Of a stretch of 64,000 nucleotides of DNA, positions 18,432 through 26,731 are shown piece after piece. The translations under genes were made by a program, and so were the position numbers. The notes below the pieces were generated by a model, which ran no database searches, was not told the origin of the DNA, and worked only from the letters and a program-made list of their open reading frames with translations. Position 1 is the first letter of the stretch, and the number at the start of each line of letters is the position of its first letter. This DNA comes from CAWKGV01 sp963849305 (GTDB lineage Bacteria > Pseudomonadota > Alphaproteobacteria > Acetobacterales > Acetobacteraceae): NCBI GenBank assembly GCA_963849305.1, contig CAWKGV010000016.1, forward strand, positions 1-64,000, read 5' to 3'.

Positions 18432-19280
18432 TCATTCGTGACGCGCCTTGGTTTCAACGGGCGTATCGGCTCGGCCACCCCACTCAGTCCACGAACCATC
18501 GTACACCGCGCCCTCGGGCAGTCCGGCGACCCGCCGGCCGAGCGTGAGGATGCAGGCGGTCACGCCGCTGCCGCAGCTCGTCACCACGGGCCGCCCCCCG
18601 TCGCCAGCCGCGGCGAAGCGGGCGCGCAGGGCCTCGGGCGGGCGGAACGTGCCGTCCGGGTTGAGCAAGTCGGTGTAGGGCAGGCTGCTGGCGCCGGGGA
18701 TGTGGCCGCTGCGCATCCCCGGGCGCGGCTCCGATACCTCACCCGTGAACCGGCCGGCGGCGCGGGCGTCCAGCACCAGTTCGGCGCGGCTCTTCAAATT
18801 GGCCAGCAGGTCGCCGATGCCGCGCAGCCGTGTCGGGCGGAAATCGGGGCGGAATTCGGCGGGGCTGGCTGGCGGCGGGTCACTCTGCTCGACGGGGCGG
18901 CCTTCACGCAACCATTTCGGCAATCCGCCGTCGAGCACCGCCGCCCGGTCGTGGCCATAGAGCCCCATCAGCCACCATCCTCGCGCGGCCGAGGCAAGCG
19001 CCTTCTGGTCGTAGAACACGACCCGCGCGAGGTTCGACACCCCGAGCACGCCGATCAGCTTCGCGAACCGGCCGGGGGTGGGGACCATATGCGGCAGGTC
19101 GGTGTCTTGATCGGCCATCTCGTCGATGTCGAAGAACCGCGCGCCGGGGATGTGCGCCGCGCGGAACTCGGCCCGGCCGTCCTTTGCCTCGTTCGGCAAG
19201 TACATCGTGGCATCGAACACCACGAGGTCCGGCTTGCCCAGCTCGGCGGCGAGCCAACCGGTGCTGACCAGGGGTTGCAT
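18432..19280 (-). CDS. sseA: 3-mercaptopyruvate/thiosulfate sulfurtransferase, two rhodanese domains
   Basis: 282 residues with two rhodanese domains. The first has DATMYLPNEAKDGRAEFRAA and HIPGARFFDIDEMADQDTDL; the second holds the active-site loop TSCGSGVTACI. A CGSGVTA loop is typical of mercaptopyruvate-preferring enzymes (SseA). The enzyme moves sulfur from mercaptopyruvate to cyanide or thiol acceptors. It lies 12 bases downstream of the CinA-like gene and is preceded on the same strand by that gene and the GNAT-Nudix gene, so the three may be one transcript. Confidence 0.9.
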   Translation of the reverse strand: MQPLVSTGWLAAELGKPDLVVFDATMYLPNEAKDGRAEFRAAHIPGARFFDIDEMADQDTDLPHMVPTPGRFAKLIGVLGVSNLARVVFYDQKALASAARGWWLMGLYGHDRAAVLDGGLPKWLREGRPVEQSDPPPASPAEFRPDFRPTRLRGIGDLLANLKSRAELVLDARAAGRFTGEVSEPRPGMRSGHIPGASSLPYTDLLNPDGTFRPPEALRARFAAAGDGGRPVVTSCGSGVTACILTLGRRVAGLPEGAVYDGSWTEWGGRADTPVETKARHE

Positions 19281-19292
19281 CGCGGCCGGCCC

Positions 19293-20060
19293 CTAAGAAA
19301 GCAACTCCGGTTCGCCCGGTACGGCCGTGCCCCCGAAGCTGCCGATTAGCACCGTCACCTCCGTGATCGCGCTGTCCACGGCGCGGACATCGGTGCCGCG
19401 CGCCACGATCGCCACCCCGTTGCCGGAGGCGCGATAGAACGGATAACTGCCGATCTCGACCTCGCGATGGCGCGCCTGCACCTGGGCCAGCCCCTCGGCC
19501 AGCAAGCCCTCGCCCAGCCCGCTCACATGCACGGCGTGCGACCTGATCGGCGCCCCGTGGGGCAACCTCGCCTCAAGGCGTTCGAACATCGCCTGCATGA
19601 TCCGCGGCACGCCGGCGAGCACGTGGACATTGCCGATGGTAAAGCCCGGCGCGGTGGAGATCGGGTTGTCGATCAGCTCCGCCCCGCGCGGCATGATGGC
19701 CATGCGCTGGCGGGCCGGATTGAACTCGCCCGGCTGGTACGCCGCCTCCATCCGCCGCCACGCCTCCGGATGCGGCTCCCACGGCACGCCGAAGGCGGCG
19801 GCGACGCATTCGCTCGTGATGTCGTCGTGCGTCGGCCCGATCCCGCCCGTGGTCAAGACATGATCGAACCGGGCGCGCATCTCGTTGACGGTGGCGACGA
19901 TCGTGGGTCCCACATCCGGGATGATGCGCACCTCACGCAACGGCATCCCGATATCGCCAAGCCGGGAAGCGATATAGCGGATGTTCTGGTCCTGGGTGCG
20001 GCCGGAGAGCACCTCCGTGCCGATCACGATCAGACACGCAGTCGGGTCCGTGGCGGGCAT
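19293..20060 (-). CDS. CinA-like molybdopterin-binding (MoCF) domain protein
   Basis: 255 residues. The MoCF fold is shown by ACLIVIGTEVLSGRTQDQNI and the loop LTTGGIGPTHDDITSECVAA. The protein matches the N-terminal nucleotide/pyridoxal-like domain of CinA, with the C-terminal half shorter and lacking the nicotinamide-nucleotide amidase domain. Stand-alone versions are common in alphaproteobacteria. The role may be ADP-ribose or nucleotide pyrophosphatase-like, but remains uncertain. It is flanked on the same strand by the GNAT-Nudix gene (11 bases upstream) and the sulfurtransferase gene. Confidence 0.82.
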   Translation of the reverse strand: MPATDPTACLIVIGTEVLSGRTQDQNIRYIASRLGDIGMPLREVRIIPDVGPTIVATVNEMRARFDHVLTTGGIGPTHDDITSECVAAAFGVPWEPHPEAWRRMEAAYQPGEFNPARQRMAIMPRGAELIDNPISTAPGFTIGNVHVLAGVPRIMQAMFERLEARLPHGAPIRSHAVHVSGLGEGLLAEGLAQVQARHREVEIGSYPFYRASGNGVAIVARGTDVRAVDSAITEVTVLIGSFGGTAVPGEPELLS

Positions 20061-20071
20061 TGATCGCTCCC

Positions 20072-21175
20072 TCAGATAAAACTGCGCAGCAGCGCGACGA
20101 GCGGCTTGTCGGCCGGCGGCATCGGATAGTCGGCAAGCTTCTCGGGACGAACCCAGGCAAGGGTCTGCCCCTCCTGTGCCCTCGGCAGTCCTCGCCAGCG
20201 CCGGCAGAGATAGAGCGGCATCAGCAGGTGAAACCGATCATAAGCGTGCGAGGCGAACGCCAGCGGGGCGATACAGGCGGCCGACACGTCGATCCCAAGC
20301 TCTTCCTTCAGCTCGCGGATCAGCGCCGTCTCAGGAGCCTCGCCCGGTTGCAGCTTGCCGCCCGGGAACTCCCAAAGCCCCGCCAGGCGCTTGCCTTCGG
20401 GGCGGCGCGCCAGCAGCACCCGCCCGTCGGCGTCGATCAGGGCGCAGGCCGCGACCAACAGCAGCGGCTTGGTGTCCGGCGCTGCGTCTGGATGCCGCTC
20501 GGGGTCCAGCTCGGCCTGGCCGAACAGGTCTTCGCGCGTGGCCCGGAACCGCCGAACCGGGTGCTCGCCGCCGCGCGCGAGGAACACTTCCGCGCCTGTG
20601 CCGGTCTCGCGAAAGCCGATGCGCTTCAGCACGGCGGCGGAGGCCGGGTTGTCGGCGGCAACACTCGCCTCCAGGGCGTCGAGGTCGAGATTGGCGAGCG
20701 CCCAGCGGGCGAGCCGGCCGGCGGCTTCGGTGGCGACGCCGTGGCCCCAGAAGCGCCGCCCGACCCAATAGCCGAGCCGGCCGGCGCGGGTCTTGGCATT
20801 GATCCGCAGGCCGACCACCCCAACCAGTACCTCCTGCTCACCCTCCTGACCAGTGACCGCCAGGTGATACGCGGTCCCCGCGTCAAACTCGCGCGCGGTC
20901 GAGGCGATCCACTCCCCTGCAAGGTCGCGCGGATATGGGAACGGCACGGCGGAGAGCGTGCGCGACACTTCCCAGTCGTTGATCAGCCGATGCAGCCCTT
21001 CCGCATCGCCCGGGGCGAGCGGACGGAGCGTCAGCCGCTCCGTCGCCAAGCCGGTAAGGCGTGCCATGCTCGCCCGATCGGGCGCCGGAGGGGCGTGGGC
21101 GGCCTGGCTGCGGCGACGGGTCTTGGTTTTCGACTCCTGGGTTGATGTCATACCCGCATCATCGCGCGTCCGCAC
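20072..21175 (-). CDS. Bifunctional GNAT acetyltransferase / Nudix (MutT-like) hydrolase
   Basis: 367 residues with two domains. Residues about 40-190 form a RimJ/RimL-type GNAT domain (TERLTLRPLAPGDAEGLHRL, LGYWVGRRFWGHGVATEAAG, ADNPASAAVLKRIGF). Residues about 235-365 form a Nudix domain with the full Nudix box from GGKLQPGEAPETALIREL to KEELGI, preceded by VLLARRPEGKRLAGLWEFPG as in MutT (8-oxo-dGTP diphosphatase). Such fusions occur in Rhodospirillales, and joining an N-acetyltransferase to a nucleotide-pool sanitiser is functionally unexplained. The first ATG at 21175 starts a basic low-complexity leader; ATG at 21151 or 21067 may be the real start. Confidence 0.85.
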   Translation of the reverse strand: MRTRDDAGMTSTQESKTKTRRRSQAAHAPPAPDRASMARLTGLATERLTLRPLAPGDAEGLHRLINDWEVSRTLSAVPFPYPRDLAGEWIASTAREFDAGTAYHLAVTGQEGEQEVLVGVVGLRINAKTRAGRLGYWVGRRFWGHGVATEAAGRLARWALANLDLDALEASVAADNPASAAVLKRIGFRETGTGAEVFLARGGEHPVRRFRATREDLFGQAELDPERHPDAAPDTKPLLLVAACALIDADGRVLLARRPEGKRLAGLWEFPGGKLQPGEAPETALIRELKEELGIDVSAACIAPLAFASHAYDRFHLLMPLYLCRRWRGLPRAQEGQTLAWVRPEKLADYPMPPADKPLVALLRSFI

Positions 21176-21350
21176 CCGCTCCGGTAGTTTTCCTGATCCT
21201 CTCGCGCCGATTTAGCAGCCCGCCGGCACGGCGTCATTTCCGCCAACTGGACGCCCACGGCACCCGAACGGCAGGGAGCGGCAGGGAGGTGAAACTCTTA
21301 CGCAACGCCAGGCTGATCGGCTACTCTGGCGCGGTCACAGTCAGGCCGAC

Positions 21351-21548
21351 ATGAGCGCGAACCGGATCACCGAGCAAGAACCCGACGAGTACGCCGCTCG
21401 CCAGACAGCCAGCCTGGCCGGCATCGCTGTGTCGTTGGTGCTCATCGTCTTCGGCCTGGCGCTCGTGCGCGGGTTGCACGCACGAGCGGTGATGCAGGAC
21501 TGCCTGCTGGCCGGGCGGCCCGATTGCGCCGTGATCGGGGCGCCGTGA
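21351..21548 (+). CDS. Small membrane protein, 65 aa
   Basis: A hydrophilic N-terminus (NRITEQEPDEYAARQ) is followed by one transmembrane helix (TASLAGIAVSLVLIVFGLAL), then a short region with two cysteines (MQDCLLAGRPDC). No family is recognised. Its position between two leftward genes, and the clear topology, suggest a real gene, but the ribosome binding site is weak. Confidence 0.5.
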   Translation: MSANRITEQEPDEYAARQTASLAGIAVSLVLIVFGLALVRGLHARAVMQDCLLAGRPDCAVIGAP

Positions 21549-21568
21549 AGCCCGCTGGCGGCGACCGA

Positions 21569-22345
21569 TCAGGCGACCGAGAGCACGGCCGCGAGCGTGG
21601 GCGCCGGCGTGGCGATCGTGGCTGGCGCAGTGATCGCGGCCGGCGTCGCAATCGCCGCCGGCTTATGCTCGTAGGCTGGCTCACGGACCATGTAACCGCG
21701 TCCCCATACGGTGCCGATCAGGTTCTCGGCCCCTGCCTCCGCGAGCTTCTTGCGCAACTTGCATACGAACACGTCAATAATCTTCATCTCGGGCTCGTCG
21801 ATCCCGCCATAAAGATGGTTCAGGAAGGCCTCCTTGGTCAGGACCATCCCTTTGCGCAGCACCAGCAGCTCAAGGATGGAGTACTCCTTCCCGGTCAGAT
21901 GCACGATCTGCCCGGACACGGTCACCTCGCGGCTGTCCAGGTTCAGCTCCAGATGCCCGACCCGCAGCAACGGCTGGCTGAAGCCTTTGCTTCGCCGCAC
22001 CACCGCCTGCACCCTGGCCAGCAGCTCGGCCTTATCGAACGGTTTGGTCATCACGTCGTCCGCGCCCATGCCGAGCGCTTTGACCTTGGCCTGCGGGCGC
22101 GACAGTCCGGTGAGCACCAGGACCGGGGTCTCGTTGCGGCCGGCGCGCATCCGCCGCACCACCTCGTAGCCCTCCATGTCGGGCAGCATCAGGTCCAGCA
22201 CCACGATGTCGTAGTCGTAGTGGCGCGTCAGTTCGAGCGCCTCCTGGCCGGTTTCGGTCATATCAATGATCGCGCCGGTGGATTTCAGCATTAGCGAGAC
22301 CCCCCGCGCAGAGGTCAGGTCATCCTCGACAAGCAGGACACGCAT
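21569..22345 (-). CDS. ctrA: Cell-cycle response regulator CtrA
   Basis: 258 residues. The receiver domain starts MRVLLVEDDLTSARGVSLML, with the phospho-acceptor Asp in IVVLDLMLPDMEGYEV (about residue 51) and the conserved Lys in DVMTKPFDK. The OmpR-type winged helix holds LTGKEYSILELLVLRKGMVL, FLNHLYGGIDEPEMKIIDVF and IGTVWGRGYM, all diagnostic of CtrA. In alphaproteobacteria CtrA controls cell-cycle, flagellar and surface-structure genes. It carries an unusual Ala/Thr/Pro-rich tail of about 30 residues after the DNA-binding domain. ATG at 22345 is the family start; upstream in-frame codons extend into the ctrA-fliI spacer. It is divergent from fliI. Confidence 0.94.
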   Translation of the reverse strand: MRVLLVEDDLTSARGVSLMLKSTGAIIDMTETGQEALELTRHYDYDIVVLDLMLPDMEGYEVVRRMRAGRNETPVLVLTGLSRPQAKVKALGMGADDVMTKPFDKAELLARVQAVVRRSKGFSQPLLRVGHLELNLDSREVTVSGQIVHLTGKEYSILELLVLRKGMVLTKEAFLNHLYGGIDEPEMKIIDVFVCKLRKKLAEAGAENLIGTVWGRGYMVREPAYEHKPAAIATPAAITAPATIATPAPTLAAVLSVA

Positions 22346-22447
22346 CGCTTCCACCTGGGCGGCTGTTGCGCTATCGTTACCACCATAGCGTGTCACTGTC
22401 CATCGGTTTTTCATGGTTTGCGTGTATCTAGTACCGGAATGATGCGC

Positions 22448-22463
22448 GATTCGCAGGGGATTC
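22448..22463. promoter_or_regulatory. Two GANTC (CcrM-type) sites between ctrA and fliI
   Basis: GATTC occurs at 22448-22452 and 22459-22463 in the 138-bp divergent spacer. GANTC is the CcrM adenine-methylation site through which ctrA promoters are timed in Caulobacter relatives. No full TTAA-N7-TTAAC CtrA box is seen. Two sites this close may be chance but are placed where they would matter. Confidence 0.4.
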
Positions 22464-22482
22464 GACGGCGCTCAAGGAATAG

Positions 22483-23918
22483 GTGATCAATTTGCATGGC
22501 ATCGTATCAATAAGGCAGACGAGTTTCGCGGAACGAGCGGGGAGGGCCGCTTGCGCGGTGCGGGAGCTGCTGCCCGTTCGGCTGGAAGGGAAGGTGGCCG
22601 GGCTCTCGGGGCTGTTGGTCGAGGTCGCCGGTCTCTCCGGCCTCAGCTCGGTCGGCGATCGGCTGTCCCTGCTGACGCGCGGTGGGTTGGCGGTGCCGGC
22701 GGAGATCGTCGGCTTCCGCGCGGGCACCGCCCAGGCAATGGCGTTCGGCCCGCTGGACGGATTGGGGACGGGCAGCATCGTCTTGGCCGATCCGGCCATC
22801 GGCCAGCGCAGCGGCACCGCCGCCAGCGGCAGGGTGCTCGCCGTCGCGGATGACTGGCTTGGCCGGGTGATCGACCCGCTCGGCCGGCCGCTTGACGGAC
22901 GCGCACCGCTCGGGCGCGGCACGGCGCCCCGCCCCGTCCGCGCCGCTCCTCCGGACGCCACCGCGCGCAGCCGGCTTGGGCCGCGGCTGGACCTCGGCAT
23001 TCGGGCAATTGATTGTTTCGCCACCTGCCGCCAGGGCCAGCGGCTCGGCCTGTTCTCGGGCTCCGGCGTGGGCAAGTCCACGCTGCTCGGGATGCTCGCC
23101 CGTCAGGCCGCCTGCGACGTCGCGGTGCTCGCGCTGGTCGGCGAGCGCGGCCGGGAGGTGCGCGAGTTCATCGAGGACGAGCTTGGAGCGGCCGGGCTCG
23201 CCCGCTCGGTGGTCGTGGTTGCCACCTCCGACGCGCCGCCGCTGCTGCGCCGCGAGGCCGCGTACGCGGCAATGACGGTCGCCGAGCATTTCCGCGACCG
23301 GGGCGCCTCGGGTACTCCTGATGATGGACAGCGTCACCCGGTTTTGCCTGGCGCTGCGCGAGATCGGCTTGTCGGCGGGCGAACCGCCCGCGACGCGCGG
23401 CTTCCCACCCAGCGTCTTCGCCGAGCTGCCTCGCCTTTTAGAACGCGCCGGCCCGGGGCCGGAGGCCGGCTCAGGTCGAAGCGAGAGCGCCCGATCGGGC
23501 CACATCACCGCGCTGTTCACCGTGCTGGTCGAAGGCGATGACCACAACGAGCCGGTCGCCGATGCGGTGCGGGGAATACTGGATGGCCATGTCATCCTGG
23601 ACCGCCGCATCGCCGAGGGTGGGCGCTACCCGGCGGTGGACGTACTCCGTTCGCTCTCCCGCGCCGCCGCCGGCTGCACCAGCGCCGAGGAGGCGGCATT
23701 GATCCGCCGCGCCCGCGCCATCCTGGCGCTGTATGCCGAACTCGGCGGACCTCGTGCGCCTCGGCGCGTACCGCGCGGGCGCCGACCCGGCGGTGGATGA
23801 GGCGGTGGCGTTGACGCCGCGCATCGAGGCGGTGCTGCGCCAGGGGCGCGATGAGCCCTCGACCCTGGCGCTGGCTTTCGAGCAGCTCCGCGCGGCACTG
23901 CGATCCCATGCCGCGTGA
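22483..23918 (+). CDS. fliI: Flagellar type III export ATPase FliI, two apparent frameshifts
   Basis: The first segment (22483 to about 23310) includes the N-terminal domain, GRVIDPLGRPLDGR, and the Walker A motif GLFSGSGVGKSTLLGMLARQ, then ALVGERGREVREFIED. The second (about 23312-23735) is in another frame with VLLMMDSVTRFCLALREIGL (Walker B), ALFTVLVEGDDHNEPVADAV and ILDRRIAEGGRYPAVDVLRS. The third (about 23735-23918) reads ADLVRLGAYRAGADPAVDEA. Each junction is mended by removing one base (a T near 23311, a G near 23737), so sequencing errors are plausible. FliI powers flagellar protein export with FliH and FliJ. GTG 22483 follows AAGGAAT. fliJ overlaps its end. Confidence 0.85.
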
Positions 23919-24327
23919 GCCCCTCGCCGCGATCCTTCGGGTACGCCGCCTGGCGCTCGATCAGGCGACCCGCGAACTGGCCGAATGCCTGCGCGTCGAG
24001 ACGGCGACCGGTCGCGCCGTTGCCGCCGTGGAACAGGCGATCGCGCAGGAGCAGAAGGCGGCCAGCAGCCTCGCGGGCGACGACTTGGTCGTGGAGATGT
24101 TCGGAGCCTGGCTCAAGCGTGCCCGCCAGGATTTGCGTGCCGCCGTCGATGCCCGTGAGCGCGCCGAGGCCGAGACGGCGCGGGCGCGGGCCGTGGTGGC
24201 CGCCGCGCGCGCCGCGGTCGCGGCGATCGAGTCGGAGCTGGCCCGCAAGGCGGCGGAGCAGGACGCGGCGGCCGCGCGGCGCGAGCAACAAGTGCTCGAC
24301 GAAGTCGCTCAGCGCCGGCGTCGCTAA
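23908..24327 (+). CDS. fliJ: FliJ-like flagellar export chaperone
   Basis: 139 residues, almost entirely helical and charged, with heptad-like patterning (RVRRLALDQATRELAECLRV, ARQDLRAAVDARERAEAETA, ESELARKAAEQDAAAARREQ), as expected of the FliJ coiled coil that couples FliI to the export gate. Sequence identity is weak in this family, so the call rests mainly on coiled-coil character, length and position: its ATG overlaps the last 11 bases of fliI. No other flagellar gene follows; the next gene is UDP-glucose dehydrogenase. Confidence 0.72.
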   Translation: MPREPLAAILRVRRLALDQATRELAECLRVETATGRAVAAVEQAIAQEQKAASSLAGDDLVVEMFGAWLKRARQDLRAAVDARERAEAETARARAVVAAARAAVAAIESELARKAAEQDAAAARREQQVLDEVAQRRRR

Positions 24328-24389
24328 GGTGGAACGCCCGCGCCCGATGTGCTGAATAGCACGCCGGAGCAACAACACGGGGGCGAACG

Positions 24390-25703
24390 TTGCGAATCGC
24401 GATGATCGGCGGCGGCTATGTCGGACTGGTCTCGGGCGCCTGCTTCGCCGAATTCGGCTCCGAAGTGGCGATCGTGGAGACCGATCCGGCTCGGCTCGCG
24501 GCGCTGCACGAAGGGCGAATCCCGATTTTCGAGCCCGGACTCGACCGGCTGGTGGCGGAGAACGCGCGCGCCGGCCGGCTCGGCTTCCAGAGCGATCTGG
24601 CCGCCGCGCTCGACGGCGTGGAGGCGGTGTTCATCGCCGTGGGCACGCCGACCCGCCGCGGCGACGGCCACGCCGATCTCTCCTATGTGTATGTGGCGGC
24701 CGAGCAGGTGGCTCGCGCCCTGACCGGCTACGCCGTGATCGTGACCAAATCGACGGTGCCGGTTGGCACCAGCCGCCGGATCGCCGAGATCGTTCGGCAA
24801 ACCCGCCCCGACCTCGAATTCGATATCGCCTCCAACCCCGAGTTCCTGCGCGAAGGCAGTGCAATCGGCGACTTCATGCGCCCCGACCGCCTGGTGATCG
24901 GCGCGGAGAGCGAGCGCGCGCGCGAGGTGCTGCGCCGGCTCTATCGGCCGCTCTATCTGATCGAAGCTCCGATCGTGTTCACCGGAATCGAGACCGCGGA
25001 GCTGACCAAATACGCCGCCAACGCCTTCCTGGCGATGAAGGTCACGTTCATCAACGAGGTCGCCGATCTATGCGAGCGGGTCGGCGCCGATGTTCACGAC
25101 CTGGCGCGCGGCATCGGGCTCGACGGGCGCATTGGGCGGAAGTTCCTCCACCCCGGGCCGGGCTTCGGCGGTTCCTGCTTCCCCAAGGACACGCTCGCGT
25201 TGATGCGCATCGCCCAGGATTTCGGCGCGCCGTCGCGGCTGGTCGAGACCGTGGTGGCGGTCAACGAGGCGCGCAAGGCGGGGATGGCGATGCGCGTCAT
25301 CGCCGCCTGCGGCGGCGCGGTACGCGGCAAGACCATCGCGGCGCTCGGCCTGACGTTCAAGCCGGAGACCGACGACATGCGTGATGCGCCGTCGGTGCCA
25401 ATCCTGTGGCGGCTCGCCGAGGACGGGGCCGTGCTGCGCGTCTATGATCCCGAGGGGATGGGACAGGCGCGCGCGATGCTGCCGGCCTCCGTGATCTACT
25501 GCGTCGACGCGCTCGATGCCGCCGCGGATGCCGACGCCCTGGTTCTTGTGACCGAATGGAACGAGTTCCGCGCCTTGGCACCCGAGCGGATCGCCTCGGC
25601 GATGCGCGGGCGCGTGGTGGTGGATCTGCGCAACGTCTATGACCCGGCGGCGATGCGCGCGGCCGGATTTGATTACCAATGCATCGGTCGTCCGGTCCGG
25701 TAA
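24390..25703 (+). CDS. ugd: UDP-glucose 6-dehydrogenase
   Basis: 437 residues. NAD-binding Rossmann motif MIGGGYVGLVSGACFAEFG, then FIAVGTPTRRGDGHADLSYV and VIVTKSTVPVGTSRRI, catalytic cysteine in GPGFGGSCFPKDTLALM, and GLTFKPETDDMRDAPSVPIL in the C-terminal domain. The enzyme oxidises UDP-glucose twice to UDP-glucuronate, a precursor of acidic exopolysaccharide. TTG at 24390 has GGGGGCGAACG upstream and keeps the usual MRIAMIGGG start; ATG at 24402 would cut into it. The neighbouring glycosyltransferase gene suggests a polysaccharide role, and the XrtA locus lies 8-25 kb to the right. Confidence 0.94.
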   Translation: MRIAMIGGGYVGLVSGACFAEFGSEVAIVETDPARLAALHEGRIPIFEPGLDRLVAENARAGRLGFQSDLAAALDGVEAVFIAVGTPTRRGDGHADLSYVYVAAEQVARALTGYAVIVTKSTVPVGTSRRIAEIVRQTRPDLEFDIASNPEFLREGSAIGDFMRPDRLVIGAESERAREVLRRLYRPLYLIEAPIVFTGIETAELTKYAANAFLAMKVTFINEVADLCERVGADVHDLARGIGLDGRIGRKFLHPGPGFGGSCFPKDTLALMRIAQDFGAPSRLVETVVAVNEARKAGMAMRVIAACGGAVRGKTIAALGLTFKPETDDMRDAPSVPILWRLAEDGAVLRVYDPEGMGQARAMLPASVIYCVDALDAAADADALVLVTEWNEFRALAPERIASAMRGRVVVDLRNVYDPAAMRAAGFDYQCIGRPVR

Positions 25704-25738
25704 GCCTTCATTAACGCCGGCTGGGCCACGCTGGAGAC

Positions 25739-26731
25739 ATGCCGGAGTCTCCCAGCCTCACCGTTTGCGTCTGCACCCATGACCGGCCGGCCTATCTGCG
25801 CGACTGCCTCGCCGGGCTGCGCCGACAGGACGTGAAGGCGAGTCGCTTCGAGGTGTTGGTCGTTGACAGCGCCTCCGGTCCTGCTGCCGCGGCGGATGCG
25901 GCCCGGCTTGCCGGCGGGCTGGCCAATGGGCGGCTGCTGCGGATCGACCGGCCTGGCGTGAGCCTGGCGCGCAATGTCGGCGCGCGCTGCGCCAGCGCCG
26001 AGTACATCGCCTATCTCGATGACGATGCGATCCCGGAGCCGGACTGGGTCCGCTCGATCCTCCAGGCGATCCGGAATGCGGAGCGGAAGCCGGCAGTGAT
26101 CGGGGGGCGTATCCTGCCGCTTTGGGAGCAGCCCTTGCCGGCCTGGTGGCCGGCGTCATTGCGCGGCGTGCTGTCGATCATCGAGGCGGAGCAGGCGGGG
26201 GAGTACCGCACGGCAGCCGTGCCGTGCGGCCTCGAGCCTTACGCCGCGAACATGGTCGTGAACGTGCCGACGCTGCTCGAAGCCGGCGGCTTTCACGACC
26301 AGGTCGGCCGCTACGGCGGCGCGCTCTTGTCCGACGAGGAGGTGCAGCTTGCTTGGCGCTTGCAGGATGCCGGCCATTCCGCCGTCTTCGACCCGAGCAT
26401 CGTGGTCCGCCACCAGATCCAGGCCGCGCGGTTAAGGCCGGAATGGCTGCTGTCGCGCCTCTATTGGCAAGGTGTCTCTACCGTCATAACGCGTCGTCTG
26501 CTCGGCTACCGCGCCGCAGTCTGGCGCGAGCTGCCGCGCCGGCTCGCGGTCGCGGTGCTGTTCGCCCCGGTCGCCCTAGTGCCGGCCGAAAGCGCCCGCC
26601 TGATCGGCCTGCGTTGGCGGTTGGCCTATGCCGCCGGCTTCCTGCTCGCCGCCTTCGGCTGGCGGGCCGCCGCCACGGCGGCGCGCCGCGCCTCCGCCCC
26701 GCTGCGTCCGGCGGCTCAGATCGCCATGTAG
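25739..26731 (+). CDS. Family 2 glycosyltransferase with C-terminal membrane segments
   Basis: 330 residues. GT-A features are SLTVCVCTHDRPAYLRDCLA at the start, VLVVDSASGPAAAADAARLA, RIDRPGVSLARNVGARCASA and the metal-binding YLDDDAIPEPDW (DDD). LLSDEEVQLAWRLQDAGHSA in the acceptor half contains the ED-like catalytic residue followed by the conserved WRL. The last 70 residues are hydrophobic, consistent with membrane association. It would transfer a sugar from a nucleotide donor to a cell-surface glycan. Its 3' end overlaps the convergent SDR gene by 16 bases. Confidence 0.87.
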   Translation: MPESPSLTVCVCTHDRPAYLRDCLAGLRRQDVKASRFEVLVVDSASGPAAAADAARLAGGLANGRLLRIDRPGVSLARNVGARCASAEYIAYLDDDAIPEPDWVRSILQAIRNAERKPAVIGGRILPLWEQPLPAWWPASLRGVLSIIEAEQAGEYRTAAVPCGLEPYAANMVVNVPTLLEAGGFHDQVGRYGGALLSDEEVQLAWRLQDAGHSAVFDPSIVVRHQIQAARLRPEWLLSRLYWQGVSTVITRRLLGYRAAVWRELPRRLAVAVLFAPVALVPAESARLIGLRWRLAYAAGFLLAAFGWRAAATAARRASAPLRPAAQIAM

